This document shows, piece by piece, positions 28,615 to 39,300 of a stretch of 64,000 nucleotides of DNA (position 1 is the first letter of the stretch; each line of letters begins with the position of its first letter). Source of the DNA: Chitinilyticum aquatile DSM 21506 (lineage in GTDB: Bacteria; Pseudomonadota; Gammaproteobacteria; Burkholderiales; Chitinibacteraceae); contig NZ_AUMS01000008.1 of the NCBI RefSeq assembly GCF_000430805.1, positions 124,001-188,000 on the forward strand, in the 5' to 3' direction. A program made the translations under genes and the position numbers. Under the pieces are notes generated by a model. The model was not told the DNA's origin. It was given only the letters and a program-made list of their open reading frames with translations, and ran no database searches.

Positions 28615-29484
28615 ATGATCTATAGCATGACTGGCTATGCCAGTGCCCAGCGTGAACTGGAACAGGGCGTACTCGCCGTCGAGCTGCGCGCCGTCAACCA
28701 CCGCTTCCTGGACGCAACGCTGCGCCTGCCCGAGGAATTCCGCGCACTGGAAGGCGCCATCCGTGAAAAACTGGCCGGCCGCCTGCAGCGCGGCAAGGTC
28801 GAATGCCGGGTCAATTTCAACGCACGCGCCGGTGGCAGCAGCAGCCTGCGACTCAACACCGCGCTGCTGGCGGAACTGTTGCGTTTGTCCGACGAGTTGC
28901 GCGAACACCAGCCCGGAGCAGGCGAATTGCGCACCGGCGAACTGCTGCGCTGGCCGGGTGTGATCGAATCCGACGCCCTGCCCATCGAAACCCTGCAGGC
29001 CACCGCGCTGGAACTGCTCGACGCCGCACTGGACGACTTCCTGGCCAGCCGGGGTCGCGAAGGTGAAAAGCTCACCGGCATCCTGCGCGAACGTGCCGAC
29101 GCGATGGAAAAGCTGGTCGAAGGTGTCAAGCCGCTGATTCCGCAAATCGTTGCCGACTACGAAGCCCGCCTGACCCAGCGTCTCGTCGACGCACTCGGTG
29201 CCGGCGCCGAGGAAGAACGCGTGCGCCAGGAAGTCGTGGTTTTTGCCCAGAAGGTCGACATCCAGGAAGAAATCGACCGCCTGATGACGCACATTGCCGA
29301 GCTGCGCCGCATCCTGAAAGCCGGCGGCTCGGCCGGCAAGCGGCTGGATTTCCTGATGCAGGAACTCAACCGCGAGGCCAACACGCTCGGCTCCAAATCG
29401 GTATCGAGCGACACCAGCAAGGTGTCGATGGAGCTGAAGGTGCTGATTGAACAGATGCGGGAACAGGTTCAGAACATCGAGTAA
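28615..29484 (+). CDS. yicC: YicC family protein (endoribonuclease-like)
   Basis: 289 residues, matching E. coli YicC (287). Opening MIYSMTGYASAQ, the AVNHRFLDATLRLPEEFRALE block, and the C-terminal QEVVVFAQKVDIQEEIDRLMTHI ... NREANTLGSKS are family signatures. E. coli YicC has been linked to turnover of the small RNA RyhB and forms an RNase-like ring; the activity here is inferred by family. The ATG at 28615 is chosen by alignment; in-frame codons upstream do not look coding. A palindromic repeat follows 5 bp after the stop. Confidence 0.94.
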   Translation: MIYSMTGYASAQRELEQGVLAVELRAVNHRFLDATLRLPEEFRALEGAIREKLAGRLQRGKVECRVNFNARAGGSSSLRLNTALLAELLRLSDELREHQPGAGELRTGELLRWPGVIESDALPIETLQATALELLDAALDDFLASRGREGEKLTGILRERADAMEKLVEGVKPLIPQIVADYEARLTQRLVDALGAGAEEERVRQEVVVFAQKVDIQEEIDRLMTHIAELRRILKAGGSAGKRLDFLMQELNREANTLGSKSVSSDTSKVSMELKVLIEQMREQVQNIE

Positions 29485-29489
29485 TCTCA

Positions 29490-29538
29490 TGTATATGCCT
29501 GCAGCCCTTTTATATAAATGGCTGCAGGCATATACCCC
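29490..29538. repeat. Dispersed palindrome, copy 8 (best preserved arms)
   Basis: TGTATATGCCTGCAGCC then GGCTGCAGGCATATACCCC around a loop containing TTTTATATAAA. The 16-bp outer-to-inner stem is nearly perfect. Just after the yicC stop codon. Confidence 0.88.
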
Positions 29539-29675
29539 AATTTTACAAATCCAGCCTCCCTTCCTGGCGCCTCAGCGCTCCGCCGCGCTGGCAAAATCGC
29601 AATTTCTGATAGGAACACGCGGACCGGAGTGGCTACCATGACAGCACGTTCATTTTGTCTGCCAGCTGTCATTCC

Positions 29676-30899
29676 ATGCCCCTTCCCTCGCTCTTTCGCA
29701 ACCGCAACTTCCTGATGCTCTGGCTCGCCAGTATCATCGGCAACTTCACGCTGGCCGTGGCCATGCTGGCCGAGACCTGGTATGTGGTCAAAACCCTGGA
29801 TGCCAAGGAACAGCTGGGCTACGTGATGATTGCCGGCTCGGTGCCGCGCATCCTGCTGATGGCCGTCGGCGGTGTACTGGCCGACCGCTTCAAGCGCGGC
29901 CACATCGTCATGGTTTCGATGGGGGTGCGCGTGCTGTTGCTGTTCGCGCTGATCGTCCTGCTGCATTACGGCCGCCTCGACATCGTGGCACTGACCATCT
30001 TTGCCTTTCTGTATGGCGCGCTGGATGCCTTCTTCTGGCCTGCGCAAGGCGCAATCATTCCGAGCATCGTGCCGGAAGCCGAACTCACGCGCGCCAATTC
30101 CATCATGCTGACCACCAACCAGATCGGGCTGGTGTTCGGCCCCACCATCGGTACGGCCCTGCTGGCACTATTCAGTTATGAAAGCGTCTTCGGCATGGCC
30201 GGCATCGGCCTGCTGCTGGGCGCGGCGTGCATGCTGCTGCTGAACGAGCCACCACCGGTGCCGCGAACCACATCGGACAAACCCGGCAGCGCCATGCTGC
30301 ATGAACTGAAGGAAGGCCTGCTCTATACGCTGCAGACGCCGGTGCTGCGCAGCATGATGATCATCTATGCCTTTGCCAACCTGCTGTTCATGGGCCCCTT
30401 GTCCATTGGCATTCCGCTGGTTGTCACCCAGCATCTGGACGGCGAAGTCACCACACTGGGCTTTCTGCAAAGTGCAGGGGCAGCCGGCATGGTGGCCGGC
30501 GGCATCCTGCTGACGCTGTTCCCGCCCAAGAGCAAGCGACTGATGATGATCACGCTCGTCATTGCTGCCGAGGGCGTATTGCTGGCGCTGCAGGGGCATA
30601 CCTACTGGGTGTGGCTGGCCATCGGCATCCAGTTCCTGCTCGGGCTGGGCATCGTGTCGAACAATGTGCCGATGATGTCGGTCATCCAGCAATACAGTGA
30701 CCGCGACAAGATTGGCCGGGTAATGAGCCTGAACAATATGGCGTCAATGGGCCTGTCGCCCATTTCCTATGCCATGGTGACCGGGCTGCTGGCCCTGCAC
30801 GTCAGCATCGGCTGGATCATGCCGATTTTCGGTCTGGCCATGTCGGCCGCCATGCTCTGGTGCATCTTTGCCATGCCGGTAGTCCGCCAGAGCAACTGA
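29676..30899 (+). CDS. Major facilitator superfamily exporter (EntS-like)
   Basis: 407 residues with about 12 hydrophobic segments. The first half starts LFRNRNFLMLWLASIIGNFT and carries the MFS loop signature GGVLADRFKRGHIV; FWPAQGAIIPSIVPEAELTRANSI is typical of the EntS/MFS_3 group of exporters. Substrate unknown. The ATG at 29676 is preferred to a TTG seven codons earlier. No regulator lies next to it. It may be co-transcribed with the exported hydrolase gene 77 bp downstream. Confidence 0.88.
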   Translation: MPLPSLFRNRNFLMLWLASIIGNFTLAVAMLAETWYVVKTLDAKEQLGYVMIAGSVPRILLMAVGGVLADRFKRGHIVMVSMGVRVLLLFALIVLLHYGRLDIVALTIFAFLYGALDAFFWPAQGAIIPSIVPEAELTRANSIMLTTNQIGLVFGPTIGTALLALFSYESVFGMAGIGLLLGAACMLLLNEPPPVPRTTSDKPGSAMLHELKEGLLYTLQTPVLRSMMIIYAFANLLFMGPLSIGIPLVVTQHLDGEVTTLGFLQSAGAAGMVAGGILLTLFPPKSKRLMMITLVIAAEGVLLALQGHTYWVWLAIGIQFLLGLGIVSNNVPMMSVIQQYSDRDKIGRVMSLNNMASMGLSPISYAMVTGLLALHVSIGWIMPIFGLAMSAAMLWCIFAMPVVRQSN

Positions 30900-30976
30900 T
30901 TGCCTGCCTGCCGTGTTGCAGCTTCTTTACAGCACGGGTCAGAGCAGGCACGATGCCGCCACAGGAGGATTATCCG

Positions 30977-32545
30977 ATGTGGCGTATTACCGGTCTGCTT
31001 TGTCTTTGTCTGCTGAGCCTGCCCGCGCTGGGCAGAAGCGATCAGGCAACGTTCCAGAAACAGGTGGGAGAACTGATCGAGCTGCGCTCGTCAGCCTACC
31101 GTTTTGCGCAAGACAACGGCATTCTCGGCAAGCAAGCTCCAAAGCTCACGCGCGCGCAGAGCAATCAGCTGCGTGATCTTGCGGCGCGCTACATCACGCT
31201 GCGCGCAGCGCTGATGCCGAACGCCACCCAGGTGGCTCCGCTCTTCCAGCTCGGCACCCGCATCACACTGGTCACGGACCGCCCCACCGCCGAAGAAGCC
31301 CGCGCGGTAACGGTCAGCACAAGCCGCGGCGGCCTGCAGCGCCAGCTGTGGATCAACCCGAATGACAGCGCCGGCCAGCAGCAACTGCTCGACATCCAGT
31401 ACGGACTGGCCACCGCACTGCTGCTGATGGACAGCTACCAGATCGCGGTCGAACCCTATGCCAGCAACAAGAGCATTGATTACCTGCTGACCTATGATGT
31501 GGCCAGCAGTGCCAATCTGCGCGAGCTGGCCGACAACTATCACTCGACCACCTTCCGCACCCAGATCAGCAATGCCACCCGCTTTGTCGACGAATACATG
31601 GCCTGGAAGCGCGAGAACGGCAAGCCCGCCACGCCGGAAGAAAACTATCTGTACACGCTGATGCAGAGCACGGTCTGGTATGTAACGCTGCATGGTGACA
31701 AGGCCTTCAGCGTGACCGACAAGATCAACTATCTGGCGCGTGACCTGGAAATCCGCAACCAGAACGTGCAGAACATCGTCAGCCATGGCCTGAGTATGGG
31801 CTTCGGCAATATGGTCGGTGTGGTGCAGACCCGCAAGGGCAAGCTCACCCAGCTCGGCAGCGCCGAGCAGGCCGCACTGGCAGCAGAACTCAGGCCGCTC
31901 GACATCCTGCTGGAAAAAACCCCCTTCCGCCTGACCGACAAGATGATTCCGGGCCACTATGGGCATGTCGCCGTCTGGCTGGGCTCTGAGAACGAGCTGA
32001 AGGCTCTGGGCGTATGGGATCGCATCGCGCCGAACTACCAGCAGCAGATTCGCCAGGGCGGGCGCATCGTCGAAGCATTGCGCAGCGGGGTCACCATCAG
32101 CACGCTGGAGCACTTCCTGAATATCGACGACCTGCTGGTACTGCGCGACCGCCGCCCGGTCGATGCCCGCTATCGCGGCGAGGCCGTGCTGACCGCGCTG
32201 GAGCAGGTAGGCAAGGAATACGATTTCAACTTCGATGTGATGACGCACGAACGCATCGTATGCTCCGAGCTGGCCTATGTGGTGTTCCCGGATATCGACT
32301 GGCCACTGGAGCGCACGCTGGGCCGCTACACGATCAGCCCCGACAATGTGGCGCAGCTCGCCATCAGCAATCAGCCCGTACTTGATCCGGTGATTCTGTT
32401 TCGTGACGGCAAGCGCAACAATGATCAGATGCGCAAGATCATTACCGAGTTGCTGAGCAAGGAAAAACCGCCGGCACAACTGAGCTCGCTGAAACAGACA
32501 ATGCCAATACCCAAGATTGTATTCCCAGCCAGCGCAAGGCCATAA
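30977..32545 (+). CDS. Exported YiiX-like permuted papain-fold protein
   Basis: 522 residues with a signal peptide (MWRITGLLCLCLLSLPALG) and a strong ribosome site AGGAGG eight bases before the ATG at 30977. The C-terminal third resembles the YiiX/YebB-type NlpC/P60 superfamily: PGHYGHVAVWLGSE supplies the His and HERIVCSELAYVVF the Cys. The N-terminal ~320 residues are helical and unassigned. Relatives are thought to cleave peptide or lipid amide bonds in the envelope; the substrate is unknown. A half-copy of the dispersed repeat overlaps the stop codon. Confidence 0.78.
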   Translation: MWRITGLLCLCLLSLPALGRSDQATFQKQVGELIELRSSAYRFAQDNGILGKQAPKLTRAQSNQLRDLAARYITLRAALMPNATQVAPLFQLGTRITLVTDRPTAEEARAVTVSTSRGGLQRQLWINPNDSAGQQQLLDIQYGLATALLLMDSYQIAVEPYASNKSIDYLLTYDVASSANLRELADNYHSTTFRTQISNATRFVDEYMAWKRENGKPATPEENYLYTLMQSTVWYVTLHGDKAFSVTDKINYLARDLEIRNQNVQNIVSHGLSMGFGNMVGVVQTRKGKLTQLGSAEQAALAAELRPLDILLEKTPFRLTDKMIPGHYGHVAVWLGSENELKALGVWDRIAPNYQQQIRQGGRIVEALRSGVTISTLEHFLNIDDLLVLRDRRPVDARYRGEAVLTALEQVGKEYDFNFDVMTHERIVCSELAYVVFPDIDWPLERTLGRYTISPDNVAQLAISNQPVLDPVILFRDGKRNNDQMRKIITELLSKEKPPAQLSSLKQTMPIPKIVFPASARP

Positions 32546-32565
32546 AGGGTCATAAGCACATACCC
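32544..32565. repeat. Half copy of the dispersed palindrome (copy 9)
   Basis: AAAGGG, eight bases, CACATACCC: resembles only the right arm, beginning within the stop codon of the preceding gene. Could be a truncated or eroded copy. Confidence 0.35.
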
Positions 32566-32573
32566 GGCAAGCT

Positions 32574-34058
32574 TCAGGCTGGCAGCGTGACCTGGGCCAG
32601 CAGCCCACCCTGCGGATGATTGCTCAGGCTGAGGGTGCCGCCGTGCGCCTGGATGATGTTGCGGGCAATGCCCAGCCCCAGCCCCATGCCATGGCGATTG
32701 CTTTGCCGGCCGTGGTCCAGCCGCACATACGGCTCGAACAAACGGGCCATGGCTTCCTCGGGAATGCCTGGGCCATGATCGCGCAGCGAGATGACAACCT
32801 TGCCCACCCCCTCATCGCAGCGTAAATCGACACGCTGGCCGTAGGCCAGTCCGTTTTCCAGCAGGTTGGACAGCGCACGCTTGAGTGCCAGCGGCTTGGC
32901 CAGCACGGTCAGCCCGCAGGGCTCGTAATGGGCACTCTGCCCGGCCAGCTGCGCGTCACGCACCAACCGCCCCAGCAGGGCATCCAGGCTGACCCGTGTA
33001 CGGTTTTCATGGATGTCGCTGTCCTTCACCGTCTGCAGCGCCCCCTTGACCATCACGTCGAGTTCGTCGAGGTCCTCATGGAATTCGCGGCGGGCCGCGT
33101 CATCATCCAGCATTTCGGCACGCAGCTTCAGGCGGGTAATCGGCGTGCGCAGGTCATGCGAAATGGCGGCAAACAGCTTCTCGCGATCTTCGATATAGCG
33201 CTGGATACGTTCCTGCATCGCCGCAAAGGCGCGCGCACTGCGCACATATTCGCGACTGCCGGTTTCCGGCAGCACGGGCAAATCACCCTTGCCGAACGCC
33301 TCGGCTGCATCGGCCAGCATGTCGAGCGGGCGCGTCAGCCAGCGCACGACAATCAGCGACAAAAGCAGTACCGTGGCCAGCGTCAGCACCTGCAGCACGA
33401 TGCGATCCAGCGTATAGGGGCTGTTGGTTTCCAGAAAATACGGGTCGGGCATCACGGTCGCCAGATACAACCAGTTGCCCGGCTCGATTTCGGCCTGGAT
33501 CACCAGCACCGGCGCCGGGCGCGGCTTGATCAGGAGAATGTGCTGCACCCAGTTGTCGGGCAGATCCTGTGCCGTGATGCGCTCGTCCGATACCGGCAGG
33601 CTTTCCACCGGAGCGAAAGCAATTTCGAAGCGCGACAGTGGCGGCAATTCCCGGCGCAGCGTGGCGGCCACTTCGGCATTCACCAGCTGCGTCAGCGGCT
33701 GGTCGATCTTGAAGGGCAGAAACACCGGCTGCCGGTTCATGTTGATAAAGAATCGCGTACCACCCATTTCGTGCAGCTGTTCGAGCATCAGCGGCCGGTA
33801 ATTGGGTGGCAGGCTTTTGAAAAAGCGCAGCGCACTGGCGGCGCTGAAACCGATGTGCTGCGCGGCGGCGCGGGTTTCCACCTCGGCGCTGCTGCGCATC
33901 TGGGTTGCCCAGAGTCCGCTGACCACCATCTGGGTCGCCAGCACGCCGGCAACCATGACCAGCGACAGGCGGCCATACAGCGAATCCGGCCAGAGCCGCA
34001 GCAGCCAGCGCGCACCGGGCAGGCTGCTGGCAGGACGGTCGAAAAGACGCTTCAGCAT
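32574..34058 (-). CDS. EnvZ-type sensor histidine kinase
   Basis: About 494 residues from the ATG at 34058; a start 13 codons earlier at 34097 is also open and neither has a strong ribosome site. First membrane helix LSLVMVAGVLATQMVVSGLW, a periplasmic domain of about 150 residues, second helix VLQVLTLATVLLLSLIVV, HAMP (RPLDMLADAAEAFGKG), phosphoacceptor box AAISHDLRTPITRLKLRAEML, N box NLLENGLAYG, and DHGPGIPEEAM ... HGMGLGLGIARNI. All catalytic boxes are intact. Third gene of an operon after a sugar-binding protein and an OmpR-type regulator, its evident partner. Confidence 0.93.
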   Translation of the reverse strand: MLKRLFDRPASSLPGARWLLRLWPDSLYGRLSLVMVAGVLATQMVVSGLWATQMRSSAEVETRAAAQHIGFSAASALRFFKSLPPNYRPLMLEQLHEMGGTRFFINMNRQPVFLPFKIDQPLTQLVNAEVAATLRRELPPLSRFEIAFAPVESLPVSDERITAQDLPDNWVQHILLIKPRPAPVLVIQAEIEPGNWLYLATVMPDPYFLETNSPYTLDRIVLQVLTLATVLLLSLIVVRWLTRPLDMLADAAEAFGKGDLPVLPETGSREYVRSARAFAAMQERIQRYIEDREKLFAAISHDLRTPITRLKLRAEMLDDDAARREFHEDLDELDVMVKGALQTVKDSDIHENRTRVSLDALLGRLVRDAQLAGQSAHYEPCGLTVLAKPLALKRALSNLLENGLAYGQRVDLRCDEGVGKVVISLRDHGPGIPEEAMARLFEPYVRLDHGRQSNRHGMGLGLGIARNIIQAHGGTLSLSNHPQGGLLAQVTLPA

Positions 34059-34163
34059 GGGCGGAACGGGCACGGGACTGAACCCGGTGCATGGCATGGC
34101 TCGGCAGTCACAAGGTCACTCCTGTGCCTGCATGCCGTATGGCGCCCGTTGCGGAATAAAACG

Positions 34164-34880
34164 CTAGGCATGAACAGCGCTGACCTCGGCAGAGAACACA
34201 TAGCCGGCACCGCGCACGGTCTTGATGATGGCGGGCTGTTTGCCGTCGTCATTCAGGCGCTGGCGCAGGCGGCTGACCTGCACGTCGAGCGAGCGGTCCA
34301 GCGGGCCGGCATCCCGCCCGCGCGTTTCTTCGGCCAGCAGATTGCGATCAAGAATTTCACCCGGGTGCTCGACAAAAAGCTTGAGCAGCTGGAAATCCAG
34401 CCCGGTGAGGCGCACGGTCTCGCCCGTCGGATCGGTCAGAGAGCGCTCGACCACATCCAGCGAGAAACCGAGAAAGCGGTAATAACGCGGCGGGGCGCTG
34501 GCCTCGCCACCGGTGCGGCGCAAAATGGCCTTGATGCGCGCCAGCAGTTCGCGCGGATTATAGGGTTTGGCGATGTAATCATCCGCGCCCATTTCCAGCC
34601 CGACGATGCGATCGGTTTCATCCGAACTGGCAGTGAGCATGATGATGGGAACACTGCAGCGCTTCCTGACCATCTGGCACAGCACGAAGCCGTCGGTATC
34701 CGGCAGCATGACATCCAGAATGACCAGTGACAGCTCGTCCTTGTAGCGCTCGAATTCGGCCTCGAAGCTGTTGCCGTCATGCGCAAGGCGGACATCGTAC
34801 TGGTTCTTTTCCAGATAGGTTTTCAGCAGGTCGCGGGTTTTCTGGTCATCATCGACGATCAGGATCTTGCGCATGGTCAT
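34164..34880 (-). CDS. OmpR-family response regulator
   Basis: 238 residues. Receiver domain with the acidic residues in ILIVDDDQKT, phosphoacceptor Asp in LVILDVMLPDTDG, Thr in PIIMLTASSD and Lys in YIAKPYNP, so it should be phosphorylatable. The C-terminal half is a winged helix (LTGLDFQLLKLFVEHPGEILDRNLLAEETRGR ... VQVSRLRQRL ... TVRGAGYVFSAEV). Its ATG overlaps the stop of the upstream sugar-binding protein (ATGA at 34880-34877), implying coupled translation. Partner of the kinase at 32574-34058. Confidence 0.96.
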   Translation of the reverse strand: MTMRKILIVDDDQKTRDLLKTYLEKNQYDVRLAHDGNSFEAEFERYKDELSLVILDVMLPDTDGFVLCQMVRKRCSVPIIMLTASSDETDRIVGLEMGADDYIAKPYNPRELLARIKAILRRTGGEASAPPRYYRFLGFSLDVVERSLTDPTGETVRLTGLDFQLLKLFVEHPGEILDRNLLAEETRGRDAGPLDRSLDVQVSRLRQRLNDDGKQPAIIKTVRGAGYVFSAEVSAVHA

Positions 34881-36163
34881 CCTCCCTCATTGGCCAGCGC
34901 ACGCGCCTGCGCGGCCAGCCTGCGCTGCACTTCGGCAACGCTCATTGTGTCATCCATGAAAAAGCGGTGTACCTGGGCCACCACCGCATCCTTGAACGGT
35001 TCATCACTGGCCATGCGGTGCACGAGGCTGGGCGCCTGCATGCCCGGACCGCGGGCAAATGCCTGCCAGGAAGCGCGGGCGCACACGTCCAGACCGGCCA
35101 GATCCTGGTCACGGCGCACCGGCACCGAGCCCTTCAGGCGCGAAAACCCGAGCTGGATGTTCGGCTGCAGCAGCAGTTGCGCAAAACGGTGCTGGGCATT
35201 TTCCAGCGAGTCGTCCACGGCAAACATCGCCAGGGTATCAATGCTGTAGAGATGATAATCCGTCGTGTCCGGTACAGGAACACAGCTGAAATCTTCGCCG
35301 GTTACCAGCCCCATGCCGTTGAGCTCAGCCTTGGCCCAGTCCCCCATTACCATCATGCCGACCTCGCCGCGCGCGAGTTGCCGCACCATTTCCGGCCATG
35401 GCTTCTCGCTGGGCGCCATCCAGCGCTTCAGGTCCCGCAGGTGCTGCAAAGCCCGGGCCAGCTTAGGGTCGGCATAGGCGCCTGGCTGCCGTTTCACGAA
35501 CAGTTCCCGATAGTAAGCGGGGCCGCCCTCGGACAGGATCAGCGTCTCGAACAATGTAGCCACCTGCCAGGGTTCGCTGCTCTGCCCCAGTGGCGTGATG
35601 CCGCTGGCCTGCATGCGGCGGGCGGCCTGCTCGAAATCGGCCCAGCGGCGTGGCACCGGCAGCCCTAGGCGCTTGAAGACCTTGCGGTTGTAGAACAGGG
35701 TATTGATGCGGTGAATGCCCAGCGGCACACCAAGCACATGCCCCTTGTACTGCACCAGCTGCCATGCGGTCGGGAACAGATGATCCTGCCAGGCTCCTGC
35801 CTGGGCGACATCATCAAGCGGCAGGATCAGCCCCAGCTTGGCCCATTCGCTGATCGACGGGCCGATCAACTGCGCTGCAGCGGGAGGCTGCTTGGCCAGA
35901 ATGCGGCTTTTCAGCACCTTGACGGCGCCGACACCGGCACCACCGGGAATGGCCACGTCGTGCCACTCGATATTTTCATCGCCGAGCTTCTGCGCGAGAA
36001 AATCGGCTGCACGCCGCTCGCTGCCCGAAGTCCACCAATGCAGCACATCCAGCGTTTCGGCATGCGTTTCGGCGGCGAACAGCAATGCGGCGGCAATGCC
36101 TAGCATCACGCCGCACCGCAACTGCCCCGCCACTTTACTGACCCATGCCTGAAACACGCGCAC
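34877..36163 (-). CDS. Periplasmic sugar-binding protein (ABC type) in a two-component operon
   Basis: 428 residues with a signal peptide (VMLGIAAALLFAAETHA). Family 1 carbohydrate-binding fold: TLDVLHWWTSGSERRAADFLAQ at the mature N-terminus, then GVPLGIHRINTLFYNRKVFKRLG and EVGMMVMGDWAKAEL. Relatives bind glucose or mannose for ABC import. No permease or ATPase gene is near; the gene leads an operon with the OmpR/EnvZ-type pair, overlapping the regulator gene by four bases. It might deliver ligand information to the kinase rather than serve import; that is inference from context. Confidence 0.9.
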   Translation of the reverse strand: MRVFQAWVSKVAGQLRCGVMLGIAAALLFAAETHAETLDVLHWWTSGSERRAADFLAQKLGDENIEWHDVAIPGGAGVGAVKVLKSRILAKQPPAAAQLIGPSISEWAKLGLILPLDDVAQAGAWQDHLFPTAWQLVQYKGHVLGVPLGIHRINTLFYNRKVFKRLGLPVPRRWADFEQAARRMQASGITPLGQSSEPWQVATLFETLILSEGGPAYYRELFVKRQPGAYADPKLARALQHLRDLKRWMAPSEKPWPEMVRQLARGEVGMMVMGDWAKAELNGMGLVTGEDFSCVPVPDTTDYHLYSIDTLAMFAVDDSLENAQHRFAQLLLQPNIQLGFSRLKGSVPVRRDQDLAGLDVCARASWQAFARGPGMQAPSLVHRMASDEPFKDAVVAQVHRFFMDDTMSVAEVQRRLAAQARALANEGG

Positions 36164-36355
36164 CTCTCCCTTGTCAACCCACGACTATAACGTAAGCAAC
36201 TCCTAATCAATGTAAAAAAAGTTGATTTTTTATTGCCGAACCATCGCAGAAACAGTCAGTGAGGGCTTACACGGCAGTCTGCACGTGCGCGCAAACCGCA
36301 CTTCCGGCAAAAACCGGAACAGAGTCGAAGACACTGGAATGAAAACGGGGGCAAA

Positions 36356-39300
36356 TCAGAGCGAAAGAGAAATGCCCTTGCGAACAAGCTCGACAAACTC
36401 CGCTTCCGGTACCGGTTTGCTGAACAGGAAGCCCTGGATTGAGTCGGTCGATGCCTGGCGCAGAAAATCGAGCTGGGCCCGCGTCTCCACCCCTTCCGCC
36501 AGCACCGACATGCCCAGCGTCTTGCCAAGCCCGATGATGGCCAGCACGATCGCAGTGTCGTTGGGGTCGTCCGAGAGATCGCGCACGAAGCTCTGGTCGA
36601 CCTTGAGCTTGTCGAACGCAAAGCGCTTCAGGTAGGACAGGCTGGAATAACCCGTACCAAAGTCATCAATGGAGAGCTTGACTCCCAGCGCATTGAACGC
36701 ATCCAGCGTCGCTGCGACCTGGTCTACATCCTGCATCACCACCGACTCGGTCACTTCCAGCTCCAGCTGGCGGGCCGGCAGCTGGTAGGTGTGCAGGCAG
36801 TCCTTCACCAGCTGCACCAGATTGGGCTGGCTGAACTGCAGGGGCGAGAGGTTCACCGCCACGGTCAGCGGCGGCAGCCCCTGCCCGGCCCAGGCAGCGG
36901 CCAGCCGGCAGGATTCCTGCAGCACCCAGGTTCCGAGCGGGACGATCAGCCGGCTTTCTTCGGCAACCGGAATGAACTTGCCTGGTGGAATCATGCCCTG
37001 CTCGGGATGATTCCAGCGGATCAGCGCCTCGGCACCGATAATCCGTCCGTCCTGCAGACTGACCTGCGGCTGGAAATACAGCACGAATTCGTTCTGCTCC
37101 AGCCCGCGCCGCATGCTGCTCTCGAGCACCAGCCGCTCGGACGCTCGTGCATTCATGTCGGCGGTAAAGAACTGGTAATTGCCACGGCCATTGGCCTTGG
37201 CCTGATACATGGCCACATCGGCATTGCGGATCAATTCATCCGGGTCGGCACCGTCGTCCGGATAAATGCTGATCCCGATCGATGTGGATGATGCAAAACC
37301 GCCGGCATCCAGCTCGAATGGTGCGGCAAAGGACGCAAGAATCCGGTCGGCAATGCTGCCGGCAGCCAGCGGCCCGTCGATATCATTGAGCACGACCACG
37401 AACTCGTCGCCGCCCTGGCGGGCAAGAATGTCGGTCTTGCCGACAACCGAGCGCAGGCGGCTGGCCACTTGCGCCAGCACCATGTCGCCCGCAGTATGGC
37501 CCAGCGAATCGTTGATGGTCTTGAAGCGGTCAAGGTCAAGGAAGAGCACCGCCAGATGCCGGCCGAAACGCTCGGCAGCGGCCAGCGCCAGCCGCAATTC
37601 GTCGCGCAGCAGATTGCGGTTGGCAAGGCCGGTTACCGCGTCGAAATTGGCCAGCTCGATGATGCGGTCCTGCGCTTCCTTGCGCTCGGTAATGTCAGTC
37701 ATCGTGCCGATCAGTCGGGTCGGCTTGCCACGATAGTCAAACTCGACAAAACGCCCGCGCGACAGAAACCAGCGATATTCGCCATTTTTCAGCCTGCGCC
37801 GGTATTCGACGGAAAACTGCGTCGAGTTGCCGACGTAATAATCACGCAGCGCACCGATGGTTTGTTCACGATCCTGCGGATGAACCTGGTCTTTCCACTT
37901 GTCAAAAGTCTCGGCCAGCTCGCCCGGCTGATAACCGAGCAGGCGGTCGTATTCGGGGCTGGTAATCGCGGTACGGCGCCCTTCCAGCGGCATGTCGAAC
38001 AACCCGGTATTCGACGCTTCGAGTGCCAGACGCAACTGCTGCTCACTCTTGATGATGGCCTGCTCGGCAAGCCGGCGCTCTGAAATGTCGCGCATCACCG
38101 CGCAGTTGTACTCCTCGCCCTTGAACTGCACGTAATTGGAATACGCCTCGATCGGAAAAAGCTCGCCGGCACGCGTGCACAGCTCCAGCTCGTCAAACAG
38201 ATGCTTCTTGTGTCGCAGGCTTTGCCAGAATTTTGGCCACGCATCCGGATGAAAATCCGGATTGATGTCCTTGAAGCGCATGTTCAGCAGCTCGTTTTCC
38301 GCATATCCCAGCCGACTGCAGGCAGTGGCATTGACGTAACGGATATGCCCCTGCATGTCGATCCAGATCGCCATGTCGGCGCCACGCTCGACAGCCACCT
38401 TGGTCAAGTACAGGTCTGCCTCGGTTCGCTCCATGCGCCGCAGTTGTACAAGCAGGTAAAGCAGCAAGGCGAGCGAGCCGGCGCAAAGCAAGCCAGCCAC
38501 ACCGACATTGATTGCGATTTCGGTATACCACGCCTCCAGCGTCGACTCGGTATCCAGTGTCAGCAATACTCCCATCGGCCAGCCATCGATGCGCCGCCAG
38601 GCCAGCAGGCGCTCGATATTGTCCAGCTTGCCGGTTTCATATTGCACACCAGACAGCTTTTCACGGAAATCACCGGAAAAAAAACCCATGTGGGCGATGC
38701 TGCGGCCGATTTCGGCATCGCGTTGCGGGTAATGCGCTAGCGTGACGCCATCATCGCGAAAGAGCTGCACAACCACGCCGGGCTGGCGGACCACAGACGC
38801 AAAAAACCGCTGCAGATCATCCGGATTGATGCCGGCTACGAGCGTGCCGGCAAACAGCCCTTCCTTGTCGATCAGTGGTAACGCCAGCTGCAGCCCGTCA
38901 CGCTGACCGCTCGGATCGGGCTGGAACTCACCCAGTACGAAAGGGCGTTGCGAGCGGGCCCGGGCAGCACGGAAATACTGCAGCTGGCTCAGGTTATAAG
39001 CCGGAACGGGAAACTGCAGGCTGCTTGCCAGCAGCAAGCCATCGCGGTCCAGTACGGCCAGCGAATTGAACTGCGGCGCGCCGGCTGCCTGGGAATGCAG
39101 ATAGGCATACAGGCAGGCCCGGTCAGTGCTGTTCAGGCAGGCACGGAAGACGTCATCACTGCGGATGGCCTGCAGCGAACGCAGGCTGTTTTCCATGGTG
39201 CGGGCGACATGCTCGTCCAGCGTCAGGCTCAGCACATCCAGATGGGATTCGGCACTCTTGAGCGATTCGCGGTAATCCCGCAGGCTGGACCATGCCACAA

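Noticed and set aside
28129-29490. 453-codon minus-strand frame over yicC
   Set aside because: Antisense to yicC, a recognised family; it also runs through the kinase gene in a different frame.
32928-34730. 600-codon open frame on the plus strand
   Set aside because: Antisense to the histidine kinase and response regulator genes, which have intact domain motifs; His/Gln-rich translation without family features.
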